From positions 134,684,112 to 134,748,111 of the forward strand of contig OZ024823.1 in assembly GCA_964016985.1 (NCBI GenBank): 64,000 nt of DNA, read 5' to 3'. The stretch's first letter is position 1, and each line of letters opens with the position of its first letter. Both the position numbers and the translations under genes were made by a program. The notes under the pieces were generated by a model. That model searched no databases. It saw only the letters and a list, made by a program, of their open reading frames with translations, and was not told where the DNA came from. Of the stretch, positions 8,931 through 19,680 are shown piece after piece. The DNA is from Anodontia alba (lineage: Eukaryota; Mollusca; Bivalvia; Lucinida; Lucinidae).

Positions 8931-9289
8931 GATTTTGTATGCTACACTTTGCTTTAAGAGTTAAGTACTGCAAGTGGGCATTTAAGCATTGACTTTAAAA
9001 GCAGGGGGTAAAATAGTCTTTGCATCAAACCCTTATCTAGAGCACTGCTCCTCACCAAGTTCTAAAGAGTACCTCCAACATAGTTTTTCATGAATATAAA
9101 TGAAAATACTATGTGGACACCCCATTTTGTCTGGAGCTATGCTATGGGACCTTTTGGTTGCAATGGCAACAAAGCAAAAAAAAAAGCAGATAGGGGTTAG
9201 GGTTGAGATATGGTTCTTTGGTGTTAGATTACTGCTGACACTGACATCCAGCTACTTTCTACTCATAGCTACAGATAAGAGGGGTATCC
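8931..9289. other. no gene recognised
   Basis: Contains a degenerate family B phrase (aacatagtttttcatgaata) near 9078. The open frame at 9100-9348 has no domain. Confidence 0.45.
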
Positions 9290-9402
9290 ATATAATCCAT
9301 ATAATATTTTTTTTTTTTAATTTCTGCACAAAAACGTGTTGTGGGTAAGGTACTCATTCTTCTAATAATGAGTACCACAACATATGTTTTCATGGAAAAA
9401 TT
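9290..9402. mobile_element. fold-back MITE family B
   Basis: tttaatttctgcacaaaaac, gtgttgtgggtaaggtactc, attcttctaataatgagtac, then cacaacatatgttttcatgg. One arm carries a T run. Confidence 0.6.
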
Positions 9403-9539
9403 TGTTTGGGGAAATTCTAATATTTTTCAGTTTATTTTAATCATTTGTCTGAACAATTAAAAGCTCTACACAGCATGTTTACTGCAGATTAGAATAAAGA
9501 AAGCATCTTTTTTAATAACTGAGATGGAGTTTTATTGCC

Positions 9540-10040
9540 CAATCAACACAGTTAAGATCATGGCAACAGTTAACCTACTCTCATCTTTACCTGGGTAGGC
9601 TTGGGTCTGCTGTGGGGTTAACCAGTACCTGTGCACATAGTTTAGCCAGTAGCAGGCTCCTGTATCCTAGTGGATAAGAGAGCTGACTTAATCAATTTGG
9701 TTTCTCACCGCTGTGGTTCAAGCCTCGCTCGGGTCACATCAGGGAAAGCCAAGTTCTGCTTATGGATGGTCAGGTGTTTTTTCCCCGGGTTCTCTGTTTT
9801 TCGCCCACCTTTGATGAATGATCGGCTCGATATAAGTGAAGTATTCTTGAAAGGGTCATAAAACCCAAATCAAAAAAAAAAAGTTTAGCCAGTTAAAGAC
9901 AACTGCCCTTCTTATATCATCGGAAGGAGAGAATGACTGTAGAAATGATTTCGTGATCAATCTACATGTGTTATGTAGTCAAATTGGGGTTTGAACTTAT
10001 CAGCCCCAGGATCTGAAGTCAGCAGCCCTTTGGACTGCGG
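9540..10040 (-). mobile_element. old tRNA-derived SINE (minus orientation), split by a younger SINE
   Basis: Diverged member of the family at 16039 and 19362: gttaaccagtacctgtgcac, gacaactgcccttctt, ggagagaatgactgtag and ttcgtgatcaatct occur in the same order. Removing 9651-9893 restores collinearity. The head near 9990-10035 has a B-box-like gggtttgaact but is too decayed to be a tRNA gene. Confidence 0.65.
9651..9881 (+). mobile_element. tRNA-derived SINE with 12-bp target-site duplication
   Basis: The head carries an A-box-like tagtggataagagag and a B-box-like ggttcaagcctc, then an unrelated body ending tcataaaacccaaatc and a poly(A) tail. It is flanked by a perfect direct repeat agtttagccagt at 9639-9650 and 9882-9893. 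The duplication lies inside the older SINE, so the order of insertion is clear. The perfect duplication suggests a fairly recent insertion. Confidence 0.85.
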
Positions 10041-12161
10041 GTTCAGGACAACTCGGCCCAAAAACAAGTCGGCCCAAGACAGTTTGGCCCATAAAAATGT
10101 CGGCCCAAGACAACTCGGCCCAAATCCTCCCAATTTCAGAAGACAACTCGGCCCAAATTGCAGAAGACCACTTGGCCCATAAAAATCAGACCAGGCACCC
10201 CTTAATGTATTAAAATAATTGGTTAGTGGCACTTTTATTGCTCTGTACCTGATGAATTCAGATAGTGAAACAAAGTTGATCATAAGTAAGGAAGATAAAT
10301 ATACATATAACCGCATCCTACTCATCACGCACACATACAATGTGCACATAACTCAACAGCCTCAAATCAAATGAGCCATGCCAGTAGCCATTTCCTTAAA
10401 TAACTATACAGATCATGTCGGCAAATAAAAGAAATTATTTAAACAAAAGTTGGCAATTTGTTATTGTTCAAACTTACTAATCTGTTAAAGGATGACAATT
10501 AACCCTTTTGTTGCGAATTAACTCTTAGTAAATTTCAGTGCTGGTCGTTAATTAGCTTAACATATAATCAAATCAAACACTGAAATACAGTCGACTCTCG
10601 TTATCTCGAACTTCACGGGACCTGATAAAAATGTTCGAGTTATCAGTAGTTCGAGACAACCAAATTGTGACGTCATAGGTATGACGACTGTTCGCCTCTC
10701 TGTTCGCCAAAACGTGCTTGGAAGGCACATGTATATGGCAATTTTAATAATAAACGCGTACTTCAGTTTGCATTGTTCCTGTTTGTTTTATGAGATGCAA
10801 TGGTTTTCTTGAAATAATATCATCAATAAATGTTAATAATAATAAATTTCAAACGTCTCTTGTTGTCTTTTAATACTGCAAATTTGGATTTCCATATGAG
10901 CTATAAATAATTACTGGTTTCCGGGTTGTGTTAGCTATACGTTATGAACTGGTTTGGATTAGCTCCCTTCGCATAGACGACTTGATAAAGAGTTGACTGG
11001 TTTCCGCTTTTGCATAAAACGGTTACAGTGTTAAGCGGCAGCTGTAAGCTAGTTTGGATTATCTCCCCTGGCATAAACGACCCATCTCAGCGCAGCAAAC
11101 TGTAGATCCTGCAGAGAAAGCTCGTTATGAACCATCTCATCTGGCCCTCCACTATTTGTGCGGGTATCCGTACCAGTCGGAAGGGTTAACATCGGTACCT
11201 ACGTGTGAGCCGTCTATTTGAGGCCGTGCACGACAACTCCTATTAGAAGACTGTGCGACTGTCAAAGACTCGGATCAGTCTGCACGCCCACGAATTTTCC
11301 ATTATACACATGAGCCTTATCTGGGCTTACCAAAGAGCACCGCTTGACCAAAGAGTAACAAGCGAAGATTCAGACTTAGCTAGCCTGATCAATACAGGCT
11401 GATCCAAAGATGTATAAAATTACTTTTTTTTTTTTTTTTTTTTTTTATTTACGTCCTTGGCTTATCTGAGTCGGAACCTATCGCGCACTGACTTTTCTTG
11501 AAGACACTATATCATTCAGACGGACAGTACTCAATAGTGAAGAGCATATCTAAACAATAAATTATGCTCTAAACAATAAATTAAAGAAACTTCGTTGATT
11601 AATCTTCCATAACACTATTCTGGGCCGCTTTTTATCTTACAAATCAATGACACGAGACGGTGTTGAGCGCCGCGTGTCAAACCCGACTCGACACGCATGT
11701 GATTTCATAATTACGGATTTTAGACATTGTTTGTGTTGTTTGTAATTACCTGGACAAAGGGGAAAATTAAAATACTGATTTATTTATCAATGGCCTATTA
11801 TGATTTTCATTAACTGAGAGACCGGCGGCGCCGCATCTTACATTTTTTTTCCTTCGTCATGGTCCGAGTTCGAGATACGCGGTAGTAAAAACTGTGAAAA
11901 ATATATTCAGGGACTGAAAATGATGGACGAGATAGCCGAAGTGTCGACATAAAAGTAGTTCGACATACGCGAAGCTGAAATACAATACATACATAGGGAA
12001 AATAATCGGGACTTAGAAATCAGTTTGACATGTGATAGGATCGAGATAAGAGGGGTCGAGATAACGAGAGTCAACTGTAGTTTAAGTTGGAATTTCATGA
12101 TTAAAGGAGATTAACCGCTTATTACTGGTAATCAGCCACCGATTACCACCATTCATGAAAG

Positions 12162-12192
<31 letters not shown>

Positions 12193-12640
12193 GTTTGATT
12201 TTTTTACCTTTTTTCATGACTGAATTCAAAGAATTAGCTAGCTAGATAGATAGATAGATGGGTGAGTGGGATGGATCTCACGCACTTTTATTTTCAGCAT
12301 TGAATAAATTATTTGGGTCACTTACATTATGCTGCTATAACCATCAGATGTCATTTACGTTAGAATATGTACATTAGCTATCTGATCTAAGACAGCTGCT
12401 TTTTATTCATCAGGTACAGAGCAATAAAAGTACCACCATCCAATTATTTTTAATACATTAAGAGGTGCTTGGTCTGATTTTCATGGGCTGAGAGGTCTTC
12501 TATAGTTGGGGCGATTTGGGCTGAGTTGTCTTCTGAAATCTGGACAACGGGCCGCGTTGTCTTGGGTAGACTTTTTATGGGCCCAGTTGTCCTGGGCTGA
12601 CTTGTCTTTGGTCCGAGTGGTCCGTAATTCCAGACTGCGC
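10041..12640. mobile_element. DNA-transposon-like element with long inverted ends and CGGCCCAA subterminal repeats
   Basis: The left end (10041-10255) and right end (12415-12640) are inverted copies. Each has a block of alternating caactcggcccaaga / aagtcggcccaa units, then taatgtattaaaa...attgg, acttttattgct and gtacctgatgaa. Read on the minus strand, the interior matches 14405-14960 in order, apart from the insertion at 10588-12077. No transposase frame is visible, so this is non-autonomous. Superfamily unknown. Confidence 0.7.
10588..12077. mobile_element. Tigger/pogo-like non-autonomous element, TA target duplication
   Basis: The left terminus CAGTCGACTCTCGTTATCTC and the right terminus, gtcgagataacgagagtcaa-CTG, are inverted repeats flanked by TA (10586-10587 and 12078-12079). 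These ends resemble pogo/Tigger-type elements. Internal gtagttcgagacaacc and gagatacgcggtag hint at nested subterminal repeats. No transposase frame was seen in its 1490 bp. The same ends delimit a 343-bp MITE at 40680-41022. Confidence 0.8.
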
Positions 12641-12693
12641 TATGGAGCCCAGCCTTTTTTCACATCTCTTTTCCAGTAAACAAGGCCAACAGA

Positions 12694-12776
12694 CTACCTA
12701 GCAGGCACACAACGTTGATTCATCTTCAAGACGATGAATCAACGTTTCAATGTTGTGTGTCTGCTGGGTACTCAGG
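12694..12776. mobile_element. hairpin MITE, cagcaggcacacaacgttg type
   Basis: acctagcaggcacacaacgt and tgattcatctt, a short loop, then gatgaatcaacgtttcaatg, ttgtgtgtctgctgggta. The palindrome cagcaggcacacaacgttg is, to my recollection, a very widespread small MITE in aquatic animals. About 40 bp per arm. Confidence 0.7.
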
Positions 12777-13339
12777 GGAGGTAATCAATCTATTTTCAAC
12801 AAACAAGTTTATGTAATTTATTATTTTTTTACCACCTATGCTCAAACTAATTATAAAAAGATAAATGTCATTACAGCTTGACTATTTTCTGAATGTTTTA
12901 CTCAGCTACTGATTGATCAGGCAAAATAATTAGACAGATTTACCTAGCCATTGTTGTGTATTAAGCTAATCTTCCCCAGAATACGCACAAAACTGTCACA
13001 TTGTTTACATTACAAAAACAGCTGACCAGTTGCACTTAGTAACCTTTTAACCCCGAGCTGATCATGCCATGAATAGCTGATCGCCAAAGCATGAAAAAAA
13101 TTGTGGAAATATATTTGCTATATTTGTTTTCGTTTTTATTGAAATAATTTACTTGGAGGATACGCACATTGTGAAGAAGAAGCTTCTTGCTATGGCCAGA
13201 AAAAGGAAAAATAAACGCTTTCAAATTTGTGCACAAATATTCGGACACATAATAAACAACACCAAGGGAGGTAACAATGAAAAAGGCTGCGGCTATTGAC
13301 ACGGCGGCCGGATCGATATAGACCCGGGTGTATCATCTG
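12777..13339. other. no gene recognised
   Basis: AT-rich. The minus-strand open frame at 13036-13302 (88 codons) is hydrophobic near its start but has no recognisable domain, and was not called. Confidence 0.4.
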
Positions 13340-14400
13340 TATCTGTATACTATGGTGGAATATAACTGACTTCTAAATATTGAGATACTATGTCGACCTT
13401 CTGCTTTTATGTCGACTTACAATGTCTGACTTGATAATAGTTATCGTGTCTGCAGGTCGTAATATTGCTCTAAGCTGCCTTCAAGAAAACAAAGCGTGTT
13501 AACATCGTATGACGACTTATTTTCTATTATTTTTATTATCTCGACTTCCAGCTCTTTTACATGTCATGATTTGCCAGTTAGCGTTGAGATACGTTTTCGT
13601 AGTCGTGAAAGTTTATTTTTAAGCACCAGTCTTATTGCAATCGCAGAGTTCTTTACAAGAAACGATAATTATATAACATCTATATGCAACTAAGCACTAT
13701 ATTAAGCCCTAAACTTAATACGTCACATCGTCCCGAATTTAAGTATCTCGACCGGCATAGTCACTATCTGACTATCATTATCTTCTCAACAAATCCTACT
13801 ACATAACATGACCGGAAGTCGAGATTATTATTATAATATCGACATATAGTTGTAAAAGTGTTTCATGATGCTGGCGTTGTGGATGACACTTCTGGACAGT
13901 ATTGTACGGAAGCGTATTGGTGCCTCTATTTATTGTGTTATACCGCAACTTGGCGACTTCAGATATAGCGATTTAATGCGATTATCAAGCATATTTTGAC
14001 TTGTATTTGTCGAAATATTTTGTTATATCGCAGTAAATCGGCTAAAACTGTCGCGAATTAATTTCCAAGTTGCAAAGAGGAAGTCGATATCTTTGAACTA
14101 TCAGAAAAGTCGACTTGAAACAAGTCATCTTGAAATTAATTATGGTCATTTTGACTTGTGAAAACTTGAGTAGACTGGGAATGAAGAAAACTTCACGCAT
14201 TACAGAAGACGACATAATTGCATGCAGTTTAACTACAAGAATTACGGACAACTCGGCCCAAAGACAAGTCGGCCCAAGACAACTCGGCCCAGAAAAAAGT
14301 CGGCCCAAGACAACTCGGCCCAAGTCGTCCCAATTTCAGAAGACAACTCGGCCCAAATCGCCCCAACTTTCGAAGACCTCTCGGCCTATGAAAATCAGAC
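13340..14400 (+). mobile_element. repeat segment X plus CGGCCCAA block
   Basis: Starts near actatggtggaatataactg and runs through ctgcttttatgtcgacttac, tacggaagcgtattggtgcc, tgttataccgcaacttggcg and cttcagatat to a block of alternating caactcggcccaaga / agtcggcccaaga units (14245-14400). The minus strand of 30110-30890 has the same phrases in the same order, so these are two copies of one element in opposite orientations, 16 kb apart. The many gtcgac and gtcgat strings are a compositional signature. No coding region was found. Confidence 0.65.
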
Positions 14401-14960
14401 ACCTCTTAATGTATTAAAAATGATTGGATGATGGTACTTTTATTGCTTTGTACCTGATGAAGAAAAAGCATATGCAGATGTCTTAGATCAGATCGCTTAA
14501 GTACATATTCTAACTTAAATGACATCTGATCTATCTATCTAATTCTTTGTATTCAGTCATGAAAAAAAGTGAAAAAAAAAAGAAAATCGGACTTTAAAAA
14601 AAAAAAAAAAACACAAAAAAAAAAAAAAAAAAAACGAAGAAAAATTATTAGAGACTTTCATGAACGGTGGAAATCAGCGGCTGATCGCCTTTTAATCAGC
14701 GGTTAATCTCCTTTAATCATTTAATTCAAACTTAAACTATTCCAATGTTTGATTTAATTACATGTTAAGCTTACTGATCAATTAACGACAAGCACTGAAA
14801 TTTAATAGTGAATTCGCTACAAAAGTGTTAATTGTCATCCTTTAACCGACAAAGGTTAATTATTAGTAAGTTTGAGCAATAACAAATTGCCAACTTTTGT
14901 TTAAATTATTTCTTTGATTTGCCGACATGATCTGTATAAAGACAAGACCAAATGACCAGA
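14401..14960 (+). mobile_element. repeat segment Y, uninterrupted copy (empty site)
   Basis: Collinear with the minus strand of 12415-10390: taatgtattaaaaatgattg, gtacctgatgaa, cttagatcagat, gaatcagtcatgaaaaa-like, gactttcatgaacggtgg, gcggttaatctcctttaatc, gacaagcactgaaattt and gccaacttttgtttaaatta. At 14731-14750 it reads cttaaac-TA-ttccaatgtttg, the precise pre-insertion site of the Tigger-like element at 10588-12077. Contains A-rich runs at 14569-14645. Confidence 0.75.
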
Positions 14961-15285
14961 AGCTTCTAATCTAGTTTTGGCATCTATTGCGTACAGTACA
15001 TACATACAGTGTCTTAAACTCGAATATTAACAGTCATTATGCCTGTTTTTTGCGTTGTGTGTAGTAAGATCGTTCGTGGTAGTCATCATGCAAACAACGT
15101 TTGTTGTTTGCCTATATAGAATGTGCCGTTCCATCATGGGCTAGCTAACCAGAGGACAAATTGTCATGAATGGCTCACCTTAGATAATTTAAATTTGTTA
15201 AAAATAGTCAAATCCCCTGACCGCACTGCAAATGGCCGTTTTTCTTCAATCTAGGGCATCAGAGATGTAACTTTATCAAGGGATA
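14961..15285. other. no gene recognised
   Basis: Contains a small palindrome, catgcaaacaacgtttgttg near 15087. No supported frame. Confidence 0.45.
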
Positions 15286-15960
15286 CACTTATTTAATCCT
15301 GCAATGGGTGATAACTCCACAACCCTGAATCTGAAACCGTACGATGTGGAAACTGGATTTTGTGTTCGCTATTGAGTGATTTTCAATAAAGAATCTGAAA
15401 TAAAATGAGAAAACTAAGGCCTGTTGCCTGCAATGATTATAACTCTCAAACTGTAAGTCGTAGAAACTGGATTTTGTCTTCGCTAGTAAGTGATTTTCAG
15501 CAAAGAATCCAAAAAAAAAAAAAAAAAAAAAAAAAAAATAAATAAATAAATAAAAATAAGCAGTATAAGGCCTGTTGCCTGCAAGGCCTGTAACTCTTAA
15601 ATCGTCAGTCTTAGAAACTCAATTTCGTGTTCGTTAGTAAGTTATTTTCAACAAAGAATACGAAAATAATGAGAAAACTAAGGCCTGTTGCCTGCAAAGA
15701 CTGTAACTCTCAAACCCTAAGTCCTAGATACTGGATTTTGTGTTCGCCAGTAAGTTATTTTCAACAAAGAATCCAAACATAATGAGAAAATAAGGCCTGT
15801 TGCCGGCAAGGCCTGTAACTCTTAAACCATTAGTCTGAGAAACTCAATTTTGTGTTCGCTGATAAATGATTTTCAACAAAGAATAAAAAAAATCATGAGC
15901 AAAATAAGGCCTGCTGCAGGCACTGCTGATAACTCTGCATCCAGGGTATAAGGGTGATAA
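15286..15960. repeat. ~113-bp tandem repeat array
   Basis: Units start at ggcctgttgcctgcaa (15418, 15569, 15682, 15793, 15908) and contain tgtaactctcaaac, gaaactggattttgtgttcg, agtgattttcaacaaagaat and aatgagaaaa. Spacings are 113, 111 and 115 bp, plus one of 151 bp caused by an A/TAAA expansion at 15512-15555. The array merges into the related ~145-bp repeats at 16364. Confidence 0.85.
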
Positions 15961-16038
15961 CTCCAACACTCAGTAGGTCAGAGTTGTCCTTATATATCGT
16001 AACACACCTATTTTGTATTTTAAGCATCTCTACTAACT

Positions 16039-16353
16039 ATCAGCCGGCCTCGGTGGCTCAGTTGGATGTGCCGTCCGACTGGAGACCAGGAGGTCGCGGA
16101 TTCAACCCCCGCCAAGGTCGGCAACATTCTTTCGTGGATATTGATCATGAAATATTTTTCTACGGTCATTCTCTCCCTTCCGCGGATTCAAGAAGGGCAG
16201 TTGTCATTTTCTGGCGAAAGAATGTGCACAATACTGGTTAACGGCTAAGAGGACTAAGCTTGCCCAGTAAACGTGTGGTAAGGTAAACCGACCGCGCTCG
16301 ACATGGCCCCATTGGGTTGACTGGGCCGTAAAACCTCAACACAAACAAACAAA
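16039..16353 (+). mobile_element. tRNA-derived SINE with target-site duplication
   Basis: The head gccggcctcggtggctcagt...ggatgtgccgtccgactgga is tRNA-like, with an A box around tggctcagttgg and a B box ggattcaacccc. The body contains tctacggtcattctctccct and gggcagttgtcattttctgg, and the tail ends cctcaacacaaacaaacaaa. It is flanked by tctactaact (16029-16038) and tctaccaact (16354-16363), a 10-bp duplication with one mismatch. It is not a functional tRNA: no acceptor stem closes after the B box. Confidence 0.85.
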
Positions 16354-16363
16354 TCTACCAACT

Positions 16364-16988
16364 GTTATTAAAATGTCTCCGCTGGTTAAAGAGTTATGGC
16401 CTGCACAAGATTTTACCACCTGGGGAGATAATTGAAAATAAATGGAGGAAGCCAGGGTTATAATTCTTAAATGCAACTCTCCTTCTTAATGTTCATAGCT
16501 TCCATATTAGTTATCACCAAAATATTTCAACTGATAGAGGAGTTATGACCTTCAGAAAATTTAACAACTATGAGAGATAACTCAAAAATGGAGTCGGGAG
16601 TTCTTATTCTTATACATGACACGCCTACTTAGTGTCCTCTTCAACTTGATCAAATATCTCAAAGGGTTTAAGAGTTATGGCCTGTACAAGAGTTAACAAT
16701 TATGGGAGATAACTCGAGAATGGAGTCAGTTAGAGTTGTCATTCTTGTACATGACATACCAACTCTGTCCTCTACAACTTGGTCCAGTATCATGAAAATA
16801 TTTCAAAGGATTATTGAGTTATGGCCTGCACAAGATTTTATAACTGTGGGAGGTAACTCCAGAATGGAGTCAGTTAGAGTTATCATTCTTTTGCGCGACA
16901 CGCCTACCCAAGGTCTTTTACATATTGGTGAAGTATCATGAAAATATCTAAAAGGGTTTAGAGTTGTGGCCCGCACAAGATTTAACAA
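16364..16988. repeat. ~145-bp tandem repeat array, left part
   Basis: Units carry gagttatggcctgcacaaga, tgggagataactccagaatg, gagtcagttagagttgtcat, tacatgacacgcctactc and tcatgaaaatatctcaaagg. Four to five units run to 16988, where the LINE begins. The array resumes at 18392, so the LINE interrupted it. Confidence 0.85.
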
Positions 16989-17424
16989 GATTTGCAGTAT
17001 TGTGTGGGGCAACTCGTGTGAGTCTAATAAAATGAAAATATTCAGGCTGCAAAAACGTGCATGTCGCGTTATTCTAGACTACAATGTTGAGGACTCGAGT
17101 GAGGCTATGCAGTCTCTAAAGATTTTATCTGTTTATGATCGTTTATTTCTGAGAAAAGCAAAATTCATGTTCAAAGTCTATAATGGTTTAACCCCTTCTT
17201 ATATTTCTGAAAATTTTACACTTAGAAATGAAATGGACATGTCAGTTAATCTGAGGTCATCAGCCTCAGGATGTTTTATTCCTCCATTACCGAAAAAGGA
17301 GTGCTTCAAACAAAGCATGCGTTACTCAGGCTGTTTGGTTTGGAACTGTCTCCCAAATAATGTTAAATGTAGTCAGACAGCTGAAACATTCCATAATAGA
17401 TGTATCAAATGGCTAACTCAGTGA
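16989..17424 (+). pseudogene. C-terminal end of a LINE reverse transcriptase ORF
   Basis: Open frame ending at TGA 17422-17424. It shows the C-terminal signature of CR1/L2/jockey-type ORF2: SIVWGNSCESNKMKIF, then RLQKRACRVILDYN, then SVYDRLFLRKAKFMFKVYNG, LTPSY, and the terminal RYSGCLVWNCLP...FHNRCIKWL. The catalytic RT motifs are missing because the element is 5' truncated. Upstream in-frame codons from 16966 belong to the tandem repeat, not the LINE. Confidence 0.8.
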
Positions 17425-17737
17425 CGCAGCCATTAAGGATGAATCGAAACAAGAAAATGATCACACAGTCTGTTTCTCTACTTTGTTTCTATTTTATATT
17501 TATATTTTTGTCTTATTTCATTGTAGATAATGTGATATAAACATGTCATTTTTTCACATCTTCTCACTGTATGAAGGTCAGCACTACAAATATTGTAGTA
17601 TAAATAATTTGAATCTTCTGTAATATAAGTATGAAAACTATTCATTTAATAACTATTGGCATTGAGTAAAGGTTCTTATATGCTGCCTTAATTTCCTAGC
17701 TTTGAAATATTCATTGTCAATTGTTTGAATAACTGTC

Positions 17738-17748
17738 ATGGACCCTTC

Positions 17749-17776
<28 letters not shown>
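17738..17776. repeat. poly-T run in LINE 3' region
   Basis: A long T tract. It may mark a nested insertion or a tail, but no target duplication was found. Confidence 0.8.
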
Positions 17777-17780
<4 letters not shown>

Positions 17781-18391
17781 CGATTTCTTCATATATACAG
17801 TAAAAATGTGAAATAGTCATCTTATACTACCGTAATGATCCTGTGTTTTCGGACAGACAGGCATATGCAAACAGTATAGACCTAGATCATAGTGCTCCTA
17901 GAGAAGCAGTCTGTTCGGGGTCTTCACTGTTTATCATTCCATGTACATTTTTGGACACATTTTTGTTACATGAAATTAAAACTGCAATTGTTCTAGGTGT
18001 CCCAAATTTTAGGAGTTTGCGGTATAAATTTTTGCTTTTCTTTATGTCTTCATTCCAGGGGATATTGACTTTGTTTGTGCAATGGAAATATATGCCCCAA
18101 ACCACCCACAAATCTGTTTTTTTTTTTTTTTTTGTTTTTTTTTTTTGTTTTTTTTTTCCAAGTGAGCATGCTGTCAAAAAGGGGATTTTTGGGACCATTG
18201 TGGGTGCATTATTTTAATCATATTTATGCAGTCAATGTCCTATGCTTCATTTATACTGTAAAAATTGTAAAATATTGTAACATATATTTGTATCATATAT
18301 TTGAGGGCCTCATGGAAGATTAGTTTGTTTGCTAAATGTTGTCACCCTCGTTAAATAAAGTCTTTACTTACTTACTTACTTACTTACTTAC

Positions 18392-18760
18392 TAACAACTA
18401 TGGGAGATAACTCCAGAATGGAGTCAGCTAGAGTTGTCATTTGTATACATGAATGCCTACTCAATATTCTCAACATATTGATGAAGTATCATGAAAATAT
18501 CAGAGTTATGTGCCGCACAAAATTTTACATTTTTTGAAAACTGAGAGATAACTCATGAACCAAGTCAATTAGAAATGACATTCTTGCACGTGACACTCCT
18601 ACCCATTGCCCGCTACAACCTGATAAAGTTTCATGAAAATAACTCAAAGGGTACAGGTTATGGGCCACACAAGGTTTCATCTACAGACGGACAGACAAAC
18701 GCCGGGGCGATCACTATATCCCCCGAACCTATCGGTCGGGGGATAAAAAAGCAACCAAAG
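18392..18760. repeat. ~145-bp tandem repeat array, right part, and terminus
   Basis: Continues the units of 16364-16988 (tgggagataactccagaatg, gtatcatgaaaatatcagag). It ends in a terminus with cagacggacagacaaacgcc and ggggcgatcactatatcccc, then a short inverted pair cccgaacct / ggtcggggg. Endings with runs of acggac also close the large repeat at 49793-52710, so the two may be related families. Confidence 0.7.
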
Positions 18761-19361
18761 GTCAAGTTTGAAATTTCAATGACCTTTAGAAAATGTCATA
18801 AATATATGGCCTAGGATACTAGTAGTGTAAAATGTAATGTTTTCTATTTTCGAATACAAAAGTGTGCCATACTAATTTGACTTTGCCACAAAAGCCCAAG
18901 GTCAACCTTGGGTCCTATTCAAACAGTCTTTTTAGTACTAGAGTGCCCAGAGCTACAAACAAATCCATGTGTCATCACTGAAATAAACTTGGAGGTACTA
19001 GACCCATAGAAGGGTTGTTGGCGAACAGTGCAGGCCCTGATCAGACTCTAAAGAATGCGGTACGTGTCTGATCAGGGCCTTCACTGTTTTCATAAAGAAC
19101 ATGAATTTCCACTTTAAAGCATAAAATTAAAATTCAGCTTCACATCCCAAAAAACTGGAAATGGACAAATGAAATCCACAAGACATAAATGGCCTACCTA
19201 ACCTACGTACAAGCTCTTCATTGAACTTTTGGCTCAGGTGAGGTAAAAATGGTTATTCAAATGTGCACAATCCAACACAATTTTTACATCTAAACAGGTA
19301 TACGTGTTTTCGAGATTTTTGTTCCTTCTAAATTCCCTCTCGGGGGACAATTCTATCATTG
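18761..19361. other. no gene; small palindrome at 19020-19092
   Basis: AT-rich with one fold-back: cgaacagtgcaggccctgat, cagac, a centre with gcggtacgt, then gtctgatcagggccttcact. It resembles the hairpin core of repeat family C and the hairpin at 45838. Confidence 0.6.
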
Positions 19362-19666
19362 TTGTTGTTGTGTTGAGGTTTTACGGCCCAGTCAACCCAA
19401 TGGGGTCATGTCGAGCGCGGTCAGTTTACCTAACCACACGTTTACTGGGCAGGCTTAGTCCTCCAAGCGGTTAACCAGTATTGTGCACATTCTTTCGCCA
19501 GAAACTGACAACTGCCCTTCTTGAATCAGCGGAAGGGAGAGAATGACCGTAGAAAATATTTCATGATCAATCTCCACGAAAGAATGTTGCCGACCTCGGC
19601 GGGGGTCGAACCCGCGACCTCCTGGTCTCCAGTCGGACGCGCATCCAACTGCGCCACCGAGGCCGG
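19362..19666 (-). mobile_element. tRNA-derived SINE, minus orientation, 13-bp target-site duplication
   Basis: Inverted, closely similar copy of the SINE at 16039: tgttgaggttttacggccca at the left (tail) and accgaggccgg at the right (head). It is flanked by perfect direct repeats aattctatcattg (19349-19361 and 19668-19680). The near-identity of the two copies and the intact duplication suggest recent activity. Confidence 0.9.
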
Positions 19667-19680
19667 CAATTCTATCATTG

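Larger units (their letters stand above)
16989..18391 (+). mobile_element. 5'-truncated LINE with (TTAC)n tail
   Basis: The body starts in the C-terminal part of a non-LTR reverse transcriptase ORF and ends at taaataaagtctttacttac with a TTAC microsatellite (18364-18391). It is flanked by the short direct repeat taacaa (16983-16988 and 18392-18397), and joining the flanks restores a normal tandem unit (agatttaacaactatgggag). Microsatellite tails of this type are typical of CR1/L2-like LINEs. A T-rich tract at 18117-18158 lies in the 3' region. Confidence 0.85.

Noticed and set aside
16039..16110. Possible tRNA gene (A and B boxes)
   Set aside because: It is the head of a SINE with tail and target duplication; no closing acceptor stem, and another copy exists at 19362-19666.
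18075..18323. Poly-Phe-containing frames on both strands
   Set aside because: Caused by a T tract in the LINE 3' region.
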